Positions 12,001 through 23,590 of a DNA stretch of 64,000 nt are shown here, one piece after another. The DNA is from Motacilla alba alba (taxonomy: Eukaryota > Chordata > Aves > Passeriformes > Motacillidae). The translations under genes and the position numbers were made by a program. Under the pieces are notes generated by a model that was given only the letters and a program-made list of their open reading frames with translations, searched no databases and had not been told where the DNA came from. Location of the stretch: NCBI RefSeq assembly GCF_015832195.1, contig NC_052019.1, positions 50,223,016 to 50,287,015 of the forward strand, given 5' to 3'. How positions within the stretch are numbered: the first letter of the stretch is position 1; each line of letters starts with the position of its first letter.

Positions 12001-15000
12001 GAGTTAATTTTGATGGTATTACTTGAAAAAACACATTTAGCTTTTGGGTTCCTTGTATTGATTTTTGTTTTTCTAAATGTAGTGCTTGTTTCACCCTAAT
12101 ATGTAAGTGTTTCCTTAAAGTGGATCTATAATGAGGGAGTTTGGACTGTGTGTCTTACCTCTCTCTGCACACTATTAGCACTGGACTCCCAAGGGTACCT
12201 TGTGCAGTGAACTATGATAATGAGGTTGATGGTTCATAAAAGGGCTGATGTGACAAATTACTGACCTGTTTTGGGGATTAAGTAACAGCACCTTTACCAA
12301 GGTCTGCATATCAGCTTTTTGTTCAGCACAATGCTTGTTAAGTATGGTGGTTGTGCTGTTGTGTGTTCCATGTGCTAAGCTGATCAAGAAAACATTTGCA
12401 AAATAGAACTACTGATGTGATTAGTTGTGCTTCTCCCAAGACAAAACACATCATTCTGTGATACAAACTGTGCAGTGGGTTAAGTTATGCAGCTTCTTGC
12501 AAGGTCTTTGGGTCTTCCTACGCCTTCTGCTTTAGTTGGGAGAGTATTGGAAGGTGCAGGTTACAAAACTCTCTTCCCCATAAGACAGATGCTGCCCTTT
12601 TGCCCTATAAAGCTGTGATATTTGATTAAGCTGAAGCAGTATCAGCCTATAATCAGGTCTTCTCATAACCATTCTATTTCATGAGACACTTCTCAGTAAG
12701 TGGGACATTTATTCTTTCCTCTGATCTTGCTTTTGATGGTAATGCAACACACCTATTGATTCAAATTTAAAATCTCAAGCAGTACAGATCACTAGTAAAA
12801 ATGAATTGTTTGTCATCTGTAGGACATCTGTATAGATGCTTTTTAATATTTGTCCATCTATTGGTTTGTGAAGATAGCCAATAGAAATTATACCCGCTGT
12901 ATAATTTATTTCTTTGATATTTTTGCTGGTAATTTTTAAACCTTCTCATTTATGCCTGCCAGACTTTGGCTGGGCACATTTTTATGGGTGAAGAATAGCT
13001 CTGTAATACACAATGTGTATTTACATGTGTACCACAATAATATATGGTTTTCTACAGGAAGCATAAAAGCTGTTGTCATACTCTTAGAAGTGTTAGATGA
13101 TGCTTCATTTGTCATTTTATTTTTGGAACATTCAGCAGATTGAGCTTCATTGTCCTACTGATGTGGCCAACAGAGAGTTTGCCTTGATAGTCTTTCCTCA
13201 TTAGCATTGACACTGCTGGTTGTGCTAGCTTTCATCTCTCCCCATAGCTGTTGCTTTGGGTTTTTTGCTGCAAGGGCTCTCAAGCATTGAAATGAGCACA
13301 ACTCGCTGTTGTCCCCTTGCTGCAGTGGGATTGTCATTTTTGTCCCTCATGCTGTCTCACATGCGTACAATTCCCGAGGAAAAAATGAATTCTGTGAAGT
13401 ATCTTGCATAATTGTCTGTTCCTCTGTGATGTGTATAATGATGTGTAACATTATTTTGGAAAGTCATGATCAAAAGTTGAATCCTCACTGTATTCCTCCT
13501 TCATGTTTTATCAACACAGTTGGCAGGCAGTGGTCACAGTCCCTTCTGCGATGACATACTCCCCTCTCTAAAAAACAGGATGGCTTTTGCTGAGCTTATC
13601 TCTGACAAAGTGCCACAAAATAAATTAGTCTTTTTGCACAGATAGTGACATTGTGTAGTACAAGAATATTGGCACCACTGAGAAAGTATGACTGCAAAGT
13701 GCTAGGCAGATATTGTGGCAGCGGTAGAGCTATGAGAGAACTTTTACTGAAAATGTCATATACAAAGAAGCCCTTTAATTTCTTCAGTACTTTTCACATT
13801 CTCTGTGTGTTTTAAAGTTATCCCTACTTAGTGTGGGTTAAAAAAAAAAAATGGAATATGAATTATTTTGCAAGTACAGGACTCTGCATTTTGTACTCTC
13901 AGTAGGCCTTTGTGATGATGAGAGTAAGCTTACTCGAAGTGGAAGTCAAGGTAGGTTTCCAAAAGATAAGCCTCAACACTTCATGCATTTTATATGTGAA
14001 TGAAAGATTTGTATGTACCCAGGAAAAGAAATCTTGTACTATAAAGCATCAGTCTTGCATGTCAGTATTTTGAAGCTTCTGGCTTCTGATTTACCAGTTG
14101 CTTCCAATTTTAGCCAGGATGATAGCCATCCTCAAAGTCTGAACACCATGTTTCTGTGTTTTTATTTATATCAGCTCACAGCTCATGCTAAGAACACCAA
14201 AACTCTTGAAAGTGCGTTTTGCCTTCAGATGAATATGGTCTACTTGTGAGAAATGCTTATGAACACAAATTTGTTTATTATTATCTGTTTTTAATAACCA
14301 AACAATCAGTATTGGTTTTCTAGGTTTGAAGTTACAATTAAAATGTATTAAAATTCATGTTAAATACTCCTTCTTCCAAAGTGAGTATTCAAGATTTGAA
14401 AGCAGTTGTTACGAAAGCCCAAGCCTCCAGATCATTCTGTATTGTGCTGATAAGTACATGGAGACAAACCCATCTTTGTCAATTGCCTAGCTTGGAGCAG
14501 AGCCTTCCCATTGCAAAGTTTGCATTAATGAGTATTGCAGCATCTGTTGAAGAAATGCAGAGGTGAACTTTTCGTTGCAGGGAGGGTCTACATGCCTGGG
14601 ACACAGCAGCATGGTCTATTATGCAGGGGGTTAATGAATCTGCATTACAAACAATATATTTACCCTCTTGTGTGGGTAAATCATGGTTAGATCAACCTAG
14701 AAATTTACTGATATGTTGTTCAGAAATGTGTGTGCTAATAATGATGTAGCTGAGTTAAGGGAGCAGAAAGAACAGCCTGTCAATCAAAAATTCAAAAATA
14801 GAATTACTTTGATTAAACCTAAAATGCTATGTCCGTGTTGCGTTAACGTGTGTGGCTCCTATTTCAATAGGAGTAACTATGCCAAGACTGATGAATGGCA
14901 TTTTGTGAAAATCTGTCAACACCAGAAATACTGGGTATCAGTCATTCAGGGACTCTGCTAGTGCCATTTAAACAGGTATGATACAAGTAACTATTTTAAT

Positions 15001-15249
15001 TACATAAAATTTCTTCTTGTGATGCAACTTGTAGTATATGAGGGAACTCTTGAATGGCTTAGGCTTCCAATGACTTGTCTGAGCTCTAGTGTGGTACCAG
15101 ATTGCTCACTCACTTTATTTTTCAAACAGACTTTGTTTCTGGAGATTCTAAAAGATCACTTAGAAGCATCACTGTGGGAAGAGCCCTGTTTTGACTTCCT
15201 ATCCCAATTAATTATAGCAAACTTCAAACACTTTATTTTATAAAGTTGT
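9031..15249. other. Long unique stretch, no gene seen
   Basis: About 6 kb of high-complexity AT-rich sequence. Open frames up to 132 codons (9411-9809, +) exist, but none is recognised or flanked by a convincing exon boundary, and many overlap frames on the other strand. The parts at 12170-12400 and 13100-13380 are compositionally more complex and could be conserved noncoding elements, but I have no direct proof. Only short homopolymers interrupt it, for example an A-run near 13841-13851. Confidence 0.55.
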
Positions 15250-15464
15250 AGATGCATAGAATAATTTGGGTTGGAAATGACCTTTAAAGGCCCTCCGGTC
15301 CAACCCCTGAAATGAGCAGGGACACCTTCAACTAGATTAGATTGATCAAAGCCCCATGCAGTCTGACACTGAGTATTTCCAGGAATCCCTCTGGGTAAGT
15401 AATTGATGCAAATGTTAAACAGTACTGGTCCCAGTACAGACTCCTGAGAGACACTACTCATTTC
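15250..15464 (-). mobile_element. CR1 LINE fragment, internally deleted
   Basis: Read on the - strand, the segment starts inside the reverse transcriptase (SVLGPVLFN, the CR1 [12 protein letters not shown] motif, at about 15410-15461). It then passes almost directly into the CR1 3' end, with the typical run of 'ttgaaggtgtccctgctcatttcaggggttgg' type bases broken only by point changes. The finger/palm remainder, the thumb and most of the 3' region are missing, so at least several hundred bases have been lost between the two parts. The 3' end lies near 15250, where 'ccaacccaaattattctatg' is visible on the - strand. Diverged and inactive. Confidence 0.85.
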
Positions 15465-15489
15465 ATGGTACTTTGTTTCTGAGTATAAA

Positions 15490-15960
15490 CCAGATTTGTA
15501 TGATCCATGATATTCTTCCTCAATAGATTCCTTTACCTAGTCAAACAGATAAAGGGCTGCAGCTATTAGTAACAACACTATCATCTGATTCTCTTGATAT
15601 TTAGGAGCTTGAACAGAACATAATATTGCTGTTGTCATGGTTTTCCCAGTCCTTCAAAGTCCTTAATTTCTTCAAGTGGTGTGGTTCCATTTGTATAGCA
15701 TGGTTTTCCATAACACTAACCCACATAACACCCTCAAAGAAAAAACTGAAGAGGGCTCAAGATAATGCATTCAGATACATTTTTGTCCTTACAGAATTCA
15801 AAAAATCTAAAAAAATTGCCACATGCTCATGCTCATAGTCTGCTGATTACTTGAAAGGATGTTTAAAGGATAAATTAGAGATCACACCATTTGAACTAGT
15901 TCAGAGAAATGTTTAGAGTGTGAATGACAGGAAAAACTTTAGTACGTGCAGCATGGTCCT
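15490..15960. other. Unique sequence between repeats
   Basis: No repeat family or coding exon is recognised. A 70-codon frame (15626-15838, +) is probably chance. Confidence 0.5.
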
Positions 15961-15964
15961 GGTT

Positions 15965-16167
15965 TGTCCTGGTTTCAGATGGGATAGAGTTAATTTTCTT
16001 CTTAGCAGCTGGTACAGAGCTGGGTTTTGGATTCAGTAGGAGAATACTGTTGGTAACACACCAATGTTTAGTTTTTTAGTGTTTATTCTAAATCAATAAC
16101 ATTTCTGCACTGTGCCCCGTGCTCTGGCAGTGAGCAGGTGCACAGTAAGGGAGCATGGGCAGGACAG
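15965..16167 (+). mobile_element. Truncated avian ERVL-type LTR, 5' part only
   Basis: The stretch starts tgtcctggtttcag followed by gggatagagttaattttctt, the 5' signature of an abundant passerine LTR family. The same signature opens the complete solo LTR at 20034. About 200 bp of U3 is retained. The element stops at 16167 where a - strand CR1 begins, and the missing part of the LTR is not found on the far side of that CR1. This points to loss by deletion as well as insertion. No internal retroviral genes are present. Confidence 0.8.
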
Positions 16168-16480
16168 AATCACACAAAATCAATTAGCTTGGAAAGGCCT
16201 CTGAGATTGAGTCCAACCTATGTGACACTGTGTGCCACAACCAGTCGTATCTTGAACAGCTCCAAAAAGGGTGACTCCACCACCTTGCTGGGCAGTCCAT
16301 TCCAATATTTAACACCCTTTTCTGTGAAGAAATTCCTCCTAATGTCTAACCTGAACTGGCACAGCTTGAGGCCATTTCCTCTCATTCTGTCGCAGGTTGT
16401 CTGGGAGAAGAGGCTGACCCCCACCGAGCTACAGCTTCCTGTCAGGGACCTGCAGTCTGTGAATACATTTCTCATTCCTG
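16166..16480 (-). mobile_element. CR1 LINE 3' fragment
   Basis: On the - strand the frame over 16218-16475 carries the C-terminal CR1 ORF2 signature: [23 protein letters not shown] and [14 protein letters not shown]. This is followed by the 3' untranslated end with the gttggact...gaggcctttccaa motif, finishing in 'gattttgtgtgattctg' near 16166. The copy is 5'-truncated, as is usual for CR1, and abuts the truncated LTR directly. Confidence 0.9.
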
Positions 16481-18972
16481 TTCTTGTAAGTCCTGTACAG
16501 TACTGGATACAGTACAGATAGTAACAATACTATCCAGAGTTACAGAAGAAACCCTTATTTATCCTATAATACTGCAGAAAAATGATTGTGTATTTTGGAA
16601 AATAATTAACTACAGATATTAAGTGTGTATCTACAAATTCATTAAAGACTTTTCAGCTCACTGCCTGGATACCAACTAAGTCCCAACTAGGCAAAGATAT
16701 TACAAGAAGTTTTTCTGAATGTAAATAATAAATAAAAAATTATGCAAATAATAAATAAAAACCAGTTCAAAAAGGAATTTTGTTGAACCCCCTATTGCTA
16801 AATATTACTCACTTTATTTATATGGCTGTTTCATATTAACTGCCAGCTATGAGGGGGTTCTTATACAAGGGAGTAAAAAAAGTAGTGAGTTGAGTCCAGT
16901 AAGAAACTGGAAAAAATCTTGTGATGTTTTAATAATTTTGGTGAGATTTCTGACATTATTATCAGAAAGAGGGAGACCTTCATGTGTAGTTAATACTTTC
17001 AGTTCTTTGCAACTCTTCATAGTGCTTATGACTTCTAAATGACACCCAAATAGTTCTTGGGTATTAACACAGAAGGGATTCTCAGACTCAATGGCTTAAG
17101 GCTTCTTCTCACTTTGTCCTCTCTTCACCATTACTCCTTCTAAAAAAAAAACTACCATGAAATGTCAATTTGAGGGTTTTTCTAAAGCTGAACTGATGTT
17201 TGTGGCATGTGGAGTCCATACCATCCTGCAGAGAGCTTTTCACTGATTATTTCAGGGACTAGACCTAACAATTTTAAATACAGCAAATTAAGACCAGTAC
17301 TTTACACCCACTGATAATACTGGGAAGCAGCATTCAGTGATGATGGCGCTCCTGGACTCGATGCAGCTCAGCCAAAGTGGGCGTCAGAGCAGTTGAAAGC
17401 CAACTGATGCCTGCTGCACCAAGGTACAGGAGGGCTTGTAAGTGCTGGCAGTGCAGAACATTTTGTGTTTATCTCCTACAGAAAACAGGCCCTTGTGTCC
17501 CTTTGATTTTTAAACCAGCCTGCTCCATCTGGCACAGTCTACACTTCCAAATAAGGTTCATCTCTCTGTTGCCTGCCTAAGGAACAATGGAAAAAGGACC
17601 CTCAGAAGGAACTTCAAACTAAGGTTCCTGCACAAATGACTAATTTTCCCTGTTACAGTTTTACCTAACTGTGGGGCCTGCCTTTAGGGGAAAGATGGAA
17701 ATTCCATCATCCAACCACATCTGTTGTTTTCCAGAGTAGTACAAATATCTGCCAGAACAGTTCAGATTGCTCTAGAAAAGGGTAATGGTATCATGGGGAG
17801 GAAAAAAAGAAAGGTTCTCAACAAAACAATAACTTAGTTGATTTTTAGCATAATGGAGTTATCATGACAGATCAAACTCACAGATCTAGATAAGTTAGGA
17901 AATTAAACATTGCAGTGGGAGACAATGAGAATGACCAACATGCAGCAGAAAAGAATGTCTTCTAGAAACAAAGTTGAATTTGGATTGCACCCAAACTCAA
18001 ACAATTATGCTCTTTGTTTTCCCACTTTAAAGTGTCCTCATTGTCCCCAGAATCTGAACATTCTTGATAATCTTGAAGATCATCATATTTATATGCGGTT
18101 ATAAAATCTTGCTACACCACTTTTTTAAATCTGTGAGGTGTTTGGGTGGGTATTGTAATTGCAGAATGATCATGGATAAGTAGATGTGCCGAGGTTCTTA
18201 TTAGGCATGATATTAATTTTTTTTATACTTATGTCATGTTGTTTCTTAGTCTGTTCCTTGGACTGATTAGTTCTGTTCTGTACATTCATTTTCTCTTGAA
18301 AGTTGTCCATTCCATTAGACTTGTCTTAACTGTGTTTGGATTTCTTGTATGCCTGCACTTCCCTCTCAAAAGCAATGGGGAGTGAAAGTGTTATTTTTCA
18401 TGAATACCTATAATTTATTTAATGGCGTATTTTCAATTATTTGCTACCTCGGTCTTTCTGTTTATCTCGTACTTCACTACTGATGAAAATGTAGTAGGTA
18501 TTTTTAGGGATGTCTCTAATTCAAAATCTTTCTTCCCTCACAAGATATTTACAATCACTAATTATCTATTCAGTATACACAATGCTTTTGTCATAGAATG
18601 ACAGCAGTCACTGTATTTTATCTCTCCTTTTGACATTCTCTCAGTCTTTTTTTTTAGGCTTGAACAACCTAAATATTCTGCTGTCTGCAAATGCTGCCAC
18701 TTGCATTCTGTTATTAAATAGTGATGTACAGATTCTGCTGTGACATCTTCAATTGAGACATCTAGTTTTCAAACCAGACTTTTCTTCTAGTTTATTGTGT
18801 TACTATACTTATTTACACGGGCAAGAAATGGCCCCAACAAATGGCAAATGATGTAATTGTAAGTATGTGCTGTCAGTGCTTGAAAACACTACACAAATTT
18901 TGACAAGCAGAGGACAAATTAATATTTTTGGAAGTGCTAGTTATGCAGCAGTTCTCAGGGGGGAAAAAAGGT
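16481..18972. other. Unique sequence, no gene seen
   Basis: No recognised repeat or coding exon. A 67-codon frame at 17377-17580 (+) lies in a slightly GC-richer patch but matches nothing I know. AT-rich low-complexity stretches occur near 16715-16760 (repeated aataaataaa). Confidence 0.55.
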
Positions 18973-18991
18973 GGGGCAGGGAAAGGGAGGG
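18973..18991 (+). other. G-quadruplex motif
   Basis: Four G-runs (GGGG, GGG, GGG, GGG) are separated by 2, 3 and 1 nt. A further G6 lies just upstream at 18958-18963. Confidence 0.7.
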
Positions 18992-19245
18992 AATACTGTC
19001 AGTCTTTGGCAGTGAAATAATGTGCCAGAAGTCTTAACAAGAACCTGTTTAGTGACTTTCTGAAACAAGGCACTGTAGATTGAATAAATGATTTAATAAA
19101 TGCATGGAAATCATGAAACTGACTTCCAAAAATTTACAGACCCTGTCCTACAACTGATTAAAATATAGCCTTCCTAAACATCTCCTCATTCTGTGTCAGC
19201 CTTAGAAGGATGATCTGGCCTTGTGCTTCAGGATTATAGCTCATA

Positions 19246-19692
19246 GGAGCAGGCTGGAGAGGATACAGAGAAGGGCCACAACAAAGATGATCAAAGGACT
19301 GGAAGGCTGCCCTGTGAGGCAAGGCTGAGAGAGCTGGGTTTGGGCAGCCTTGAGAAATTAAGGTTTAGAGGAGACCTTATCACCATGTCCCAGTATTCAG
19401 AGGTGGCTACAGATGAAAACTGCCTTTTTACCAATAGTCATGTGGAAAAGAGGATAGGGAATAGGTACAAGTTATTCCATGGGAGATTCTGATTGAATAC
19501 GGGGAAAAAAAGCTGCTCACAATGACAACAATCAGCCATTGCAACAATCTCCCCAGGGAACTGGAGAATCCTCCGACACTGAATATTTTTAAGATTCAGA
19601 TGGACAGGGTACTGTCCCATCTTGTCTAGATGATGCTTTTACCAAGAAACGTAGGACCAAGTGATCCTTGAAGTCCCTTCCTACCTAGCGTT
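19246..19692 (+). mobile_element. Old, diverged CR1 LINE 3' part
   Basis: The stretch opens with the CR1 ORF2 region 'aggctggagaggatacagagaagggccac', whose translation keeps QRRAT-like and MIKGLE residues. Several stops and indels follow. It ends in the CR1 3' motif 'gtgatccttgaagtcccttcctacct' at about 19654-19687. Divergence is clearly higher than in the 21.8-kb copy, and the terminal octamer repeat is not recognisable. Confidence 0.8.
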
Positions 19693-19699
19693 ATGTCTT

Positions 19700-20028
19700 A
19701 GTCTAATCTGGTCTGATCTTGTTCTCACTAAACCTTTAAGTTTAGGTGTCTTGATTGGATTTTATCTCCCAGATTGGTATTCCTACTTGAAAAGCAGAAG
19801 GTGTATATCCTAGGTAACTTGTCCCCAAAAGTGAGTCTGGGACAATGCAGGGGGCATTTAGCAAATTAAACATACTTGTTCCTGGAAGGTTTTGGTTTCA
19901 TGACTTTTGGTGATGCTGATATATTTGAGGCACATGCATCTTGTACCCACAGTCAGCTCTATGTGGAATGTCATACTCAGGATAGATCAGATCCATTATA
20001 TGCAGTCTGCAGAATTTTCCTGTTCCAT
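19700..20028. other. Unique sequence between CR1 and solo LTR
   Basis: No repeat or gene recognised; a 67-codon frame (19876-20079, +) runs into the LTR and is chance. Confidence 0.5.
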
Positions 20029-20033
20029 GTGTG
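20029..20033. repeat. Target-site duplication, left copy (GTGTG)
   Basis: Direct repeat of 5 bp immediately before the TG of the solo LTR. The matching copy is at 20624-20628. Confidence 0.75.
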
Positions 20034-20623
20034 TGCTGGTTTAGCTTGGGGTAGAGTTAATTTTCTTCCCAGGGGCTGATATGGGGCTATTTTTTCAATT
20101 TGTACTGAGCACAGGGCTGATAATATAGAGATGTTTATAGAGAGAAGGGCTTACACAGAGCAAAGGCCATTCCTGCTTTTTATAAGGCCATTCTGGTGAG
20201 GAAACCAGGGGTGCCTGTAAGGTTGGGAGGAGACACAACCCAGACAGGTGACTCAAACTGACCAAAGGGACATTCCAAACCATGTGACATTATGCTCAGT
20301 ATGTTAGGTTGCAGGAAGAAGGAAGGAGGGGGACATTTGCAGTGATGGTGTTCGTCTTCCCAAGATGCTGCTATGTGGGATGGGGCTCTGCTGTCCTGGA
20401 TGGTTGAATACCTGCCTGCCCATGGGAAGCACCAAATTAATTCCTTATTTTGTTTTGCTTGTACATGCACGTTTTGATTTTTTTATTAAAAAAATCAATG
20501 TCTGAATCTCAACCCACAAGTTTTCTAGCCTTTGCCCCACCAGTTCTCTCCCCAGTCCTATTGGTGGGGAAGTGAGGGAGTGGTTGCATGGGGCTTGGTT
20601 CGTGGCTGGGGAAAAGCACAGCA
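20034..20623 (+). mobile_element. Solo LTR of avian ERVL-type endogenous retrovirus
   Basis: A 590-bp LTR begins TGctggttt and ends ...gcacagCA, with the canonical TG/CA ends. It is flanked by the 5-bp direct repeat GTGTG at 20029-20033 and 20624-20628. A 5-bp duplication is typical of ERVL-class (class III) insertions. Internal landmarks are the 'tagagttaattttctt' 5' signature, the 'caaactgaccaaaggga' U3 block, an ATTAAA polyadenylation signal at 20485-20490, and a 'ctcaacccacaagttttct' downstream block. The usual TATA-like position before the 'aggaagaaggaagga' block reads tatgtta and looks degraded. No internal region or second LTR is present, so this is a recombined solo copy. Frames crossing it are not genes. 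Confidence 0.9.
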
Positions 20624-20628
20624 GTGTG
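20624..20628. repeat. Target-site duplication, right copy (GTGTG)
   Basis: Direct repeat of 5 bp immediately after the CA of the solo LTR, matching 20029-20033. Confidence 0.75.
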
Positions 20629-20639
20629 CCAGGGTGCCA

Positions 20640-21790
20640 AATTGCCCTAATCTGTTAGATAATGTAAAAGCTACCCCAACCTCAGATATTGCATGAAATT
20701 TACGTTAGGATTCAAATCTAAATTTGGTACGAAATCTTGCTTATAATTTCAGCAAATGTACAATATGTAACTAGCACATGACAAAATCAGTTAGCATAAT
20801 AAACTCAATTTGTTATACCTCAATCCCTCTTTTTTTAAGATTGCTCTTTGAATAACATATGTCAACCAGTTAGAGTAGCTTGATAAATATTCCAGCTACA
20901 CATTCCCCTAGCCAGTAGCAAACAACGTTTTTCCTCCCCCAGTACATTTTCAAAGCAAAGTCATCAGCAATGTACTAATAAGCCTCTGATTTAGTCATGC
21001 AGCTTGCAGTGAAAGCCTCGAGCTGAAGGCTGTGTGTATATATAATTTCCTACCTGCTTCTCTGAGCTACAAGCTCTTTCTATCAAGGTAAAGTGCACTA
21101 AACTAGCTCGTAATTCTTCTGTCTGCTTTGTGCTGCTTGAGAGGCTTTAAAGAGATGTAATCAATTTCCCAAATGAATGAAGAACAGCCATGACCCTGCA
21201 TTGTGCACAATGAAGAATTCACTAGTGAAAATTCTCTGCATATATGTAACTCCTCACCTGTTACACAGCTGCAAAAGCATCAGGTCCTTGAGATGATATT
21301 GTATGTTGAATAAAGGAGAAAGACATAAGATAACAATCAATATTGTACTTTTCTGAAGTGAAATCACGTCTCTAATCTTGAATTAAATATGATAGGAAAT
21401 GAAACTTGCTGGGAAAATCCATTCTGATTCACAGGTGCTGTGTCTTTCTCCCTGCTACTAATTTAAGTTTAAAATTGCAAGGTCACATACTGTGGGATTA
21501 TTTCACATGAAAAAATGCTTTATGCAGAGTGTTTACAAATGGGGAATAAGGTTGTGAGTGTGTTTGGGTGAGAAGAGAGAACCACCAGTCCGTGTGTTCG
21601 GCCACAATTTCTAAAAATGCATATGTTGAAAAGTCACTGTTGTTTGAAGCAGCTTATTGAAATAAGGGCTTATATGGATGTATTTATTTATAAAATATTA
21701 TCAGCCTACCCAAAGTACTGACAGGGAAGAGTGAGTAACTGTGAGGTTGTGGCTTCCTCTGCATGACACATAAAACAAAGGAAAGTCCAA
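20640..21790. other. Unique sequence with a possible TATA promoter
   Basis: No repeat or coding frame. A TATATATAA-like box at 21037-21045 is followed about 45 bp later by a donor-like AAG|GTAAAG at 21087/21088. The surrounding 20960-21100 is high-complexity and not repeat-derived, so a small alternative promoter with a short untranslated exon is conceivable but unproven. Confidence 0.3.
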
Positions 21791-21794
21791 ACCA

Positions 21795-23074
21795 GGATGG
21801 CCAGGCTATCAGACCCAGTCAGCATGGGTTTATGAAGGGTAGGTCATGTCTGACCAACCTGGTCTCCTTCTATGACCAGGTGACCCTCCTGGTGGATGCA
21901 GGAAAGGCTGTGGATGTTGTCTATTTAGTCTTCAGCAAGGTCTTTGACACTGTTTCTCACTGCACACTCCTGGAGAAGCTGGCAGCCCATGGCTTGGACA
22001 GGAGCACTCTGTGCTGGGTTAGGAACTAGCTGGATGGCTGAGCCCACAGAGTGGTGGTGAATGGTGCTGCATCCAGCTGGCGGCCAGTCACCAGTGGTGT
22101 CCCTCAGGGATCTGTGCTGGGACCAGTTCTATTTAATATTTTTATAGACTACATGGATGAGGGCATCGAGTCCTTCATTAGTAAATTTGCAGATGACACT
22201 AAGCTGGGAGCTTGTGCTGATCTATTGGAAGGAAGGAGGGCTCTGCAGAGAGACTTAGATTGGTTGGATGTATGGGTGGAGTCCAACTGCATGAAGTTTA
22301 ATAAGTCTAAGTGCCGAGTTCTACATTTTGGCCACAAAAATCCCCTACAACATTACAAACTGGAGACAGTGTGGCTGGACAGTGTTCAGGTGGAAAGGGA
22401 CCTGGGGGTGCTGGTTGACAGCTGGTTGAATATGGGCCAGCAATGTGCCCTGGTGGCCAAGAAGGCCAATGGCATCCTGGCCTGCATTAGGAATAGTATG
22501 GCCAGCAGGAGCAGGGAGGTCACCCTTCCCCTGTGCTCGGCACTGGTGAGGCCACACCTTGAGTGCTGTGTCCAGTTCTGGCCCCTCAGTTTAGGAAGGA
22601 CATTGAGATGCTTGAGTGTGTCCAGAGGAGGGCAACAAGGCTGGTGAGGGGTTTGGAACACAAGCCCTGTGAGGAACATTTGAAGGAGATGGGGTTGTTT
22701 AGCCTGGAGAAGAGGAGGCTTAGAGGTGACCTTATTGCTCTCTAACACTTCCTGAAGGGAGGTTGTAGACAGGTGGAGGTCAGTCTCTTCCACCGGGCAG
22801 CAAGTGACAGAACACGAGGACACAGTCTCAAGCTACACCAGGGAAGGTACAGATTGGATATTAGGAAAAAAAATTTCACTGAAAGAATAATAAAATATTG
22901 GAATTGTCTTCCCAGAGAGGTGGTAGAATCACCATCTCTGGATGTGTTTAAAAAAGACTGGACATGGCACTTGGTGCTACAGTCTAGTTGAGGTGTTAGG
23001 GCATAGGTTGGACTTGATGATCTTAGAGGTCTCTTCCAACCTCATTTTTCTGTGTGATTCTGTAATTCTGTGAA
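21795..23074 (+). mobile_element. CR1 LINE, 5'-truncated, reverse transcriptase and 3' end
   Basis: About 1.28 kb of a CR1 non-LTR retrotransposon encodes the C-terminal two-thirds of ORF2, the reverse transcriptase that carried out target-primed reverse transcription. Visible landmarks are QHGFMKGRSCLTNL (about 21800), motif A (YLVFSKVFDT, 21922-21951), [12 protein letters not shown] (about 22103-22138), the catalytic FADD box (22186-22197), and the C-terminal RLDIRKK and [14 protein letters not shown] blocks. The copy is dead. The first motif A aspartate is valine (GTC at 21928-21930). In-frame stops occur at 22027-22029 and 22039-22041, a frameshift near 22590 moves the frame, and another stop lies at 22743. 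The 3' end, with its 'cttgatgatcttagaggtctcttccaacc' type run, finishes in degenerate octamers near 23074. Moderate divergence implies an old but not ancient insertion. Confidence 0.95.
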
Positions 23075-23590
23075 CCAGCAATACAGAAAATGTATTTCTA
23101 AAGATCTAACCTACCTGTGTACACATTTATCCCATGTCAATTATCACTCTTTGTAATGGCCATGGAAGATTGATTCTGCAGCCAGATAAAGCTCTTTCTC
23201 TACACTTGTATAATTTCTAATACTCCATGATACAATGACCAGGAATTAAGTGGTGAAATCACCTGTGTCACGATGAAATTCTGCTTTAGGGAATCACCAT
23301 TGTATTGTGCTGTCAGAGAAATAGCTGATAAAGTGGACTAAGATGTAACACATGATTAATCACCTTTTCTTAGAGTTCCAAGTGTAATGATTTTTTTGTT
23401 TGTTATTACTTTCCCTCTTTCTTGTCTGTCATATAAAACTGATAAAATGCAGGGAGTTTTATCCCTGTGAGAAATTTCCTAGACACATAATCACTGTATA
23501 ACCCAAACAGACCTGAATTTTGCATTAATAAAAACTTTTCAGAAACTTTTAAAAGGAGAAAAAAAAAAGAAAAATAAATTATTGAGATGC
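23075..23590. other. Unique sequence, no gene seen
   Basis: AT-rich; no repeat family or exon recognised. A purine-rich run (gaaaaaaaaagaaaaat) lies near 23558-23576. Confidence 0.5.

Noticed and set aside
12175..13380. Coding exons in high-complexity stretches at 12.2 and 13.2 kb
   Set aside because: The open frames (60-81 codons) have no splice boundaries I could support and no recognised protein; conservation could be noncoding.
20034..20623. Complete endogenous retrovirus
   Set aside because: Only one LTR with a target-site duplication is present; there is no internal region or second LTR.
22051..22991. Protein-coding host genes suggested by the 198-, 145- and 72-codon frames
   Set aside because: The + strand frames are pieces of CR1 ORF2 broken by stops and a frameshift; the - strand frames are antisense shadows.
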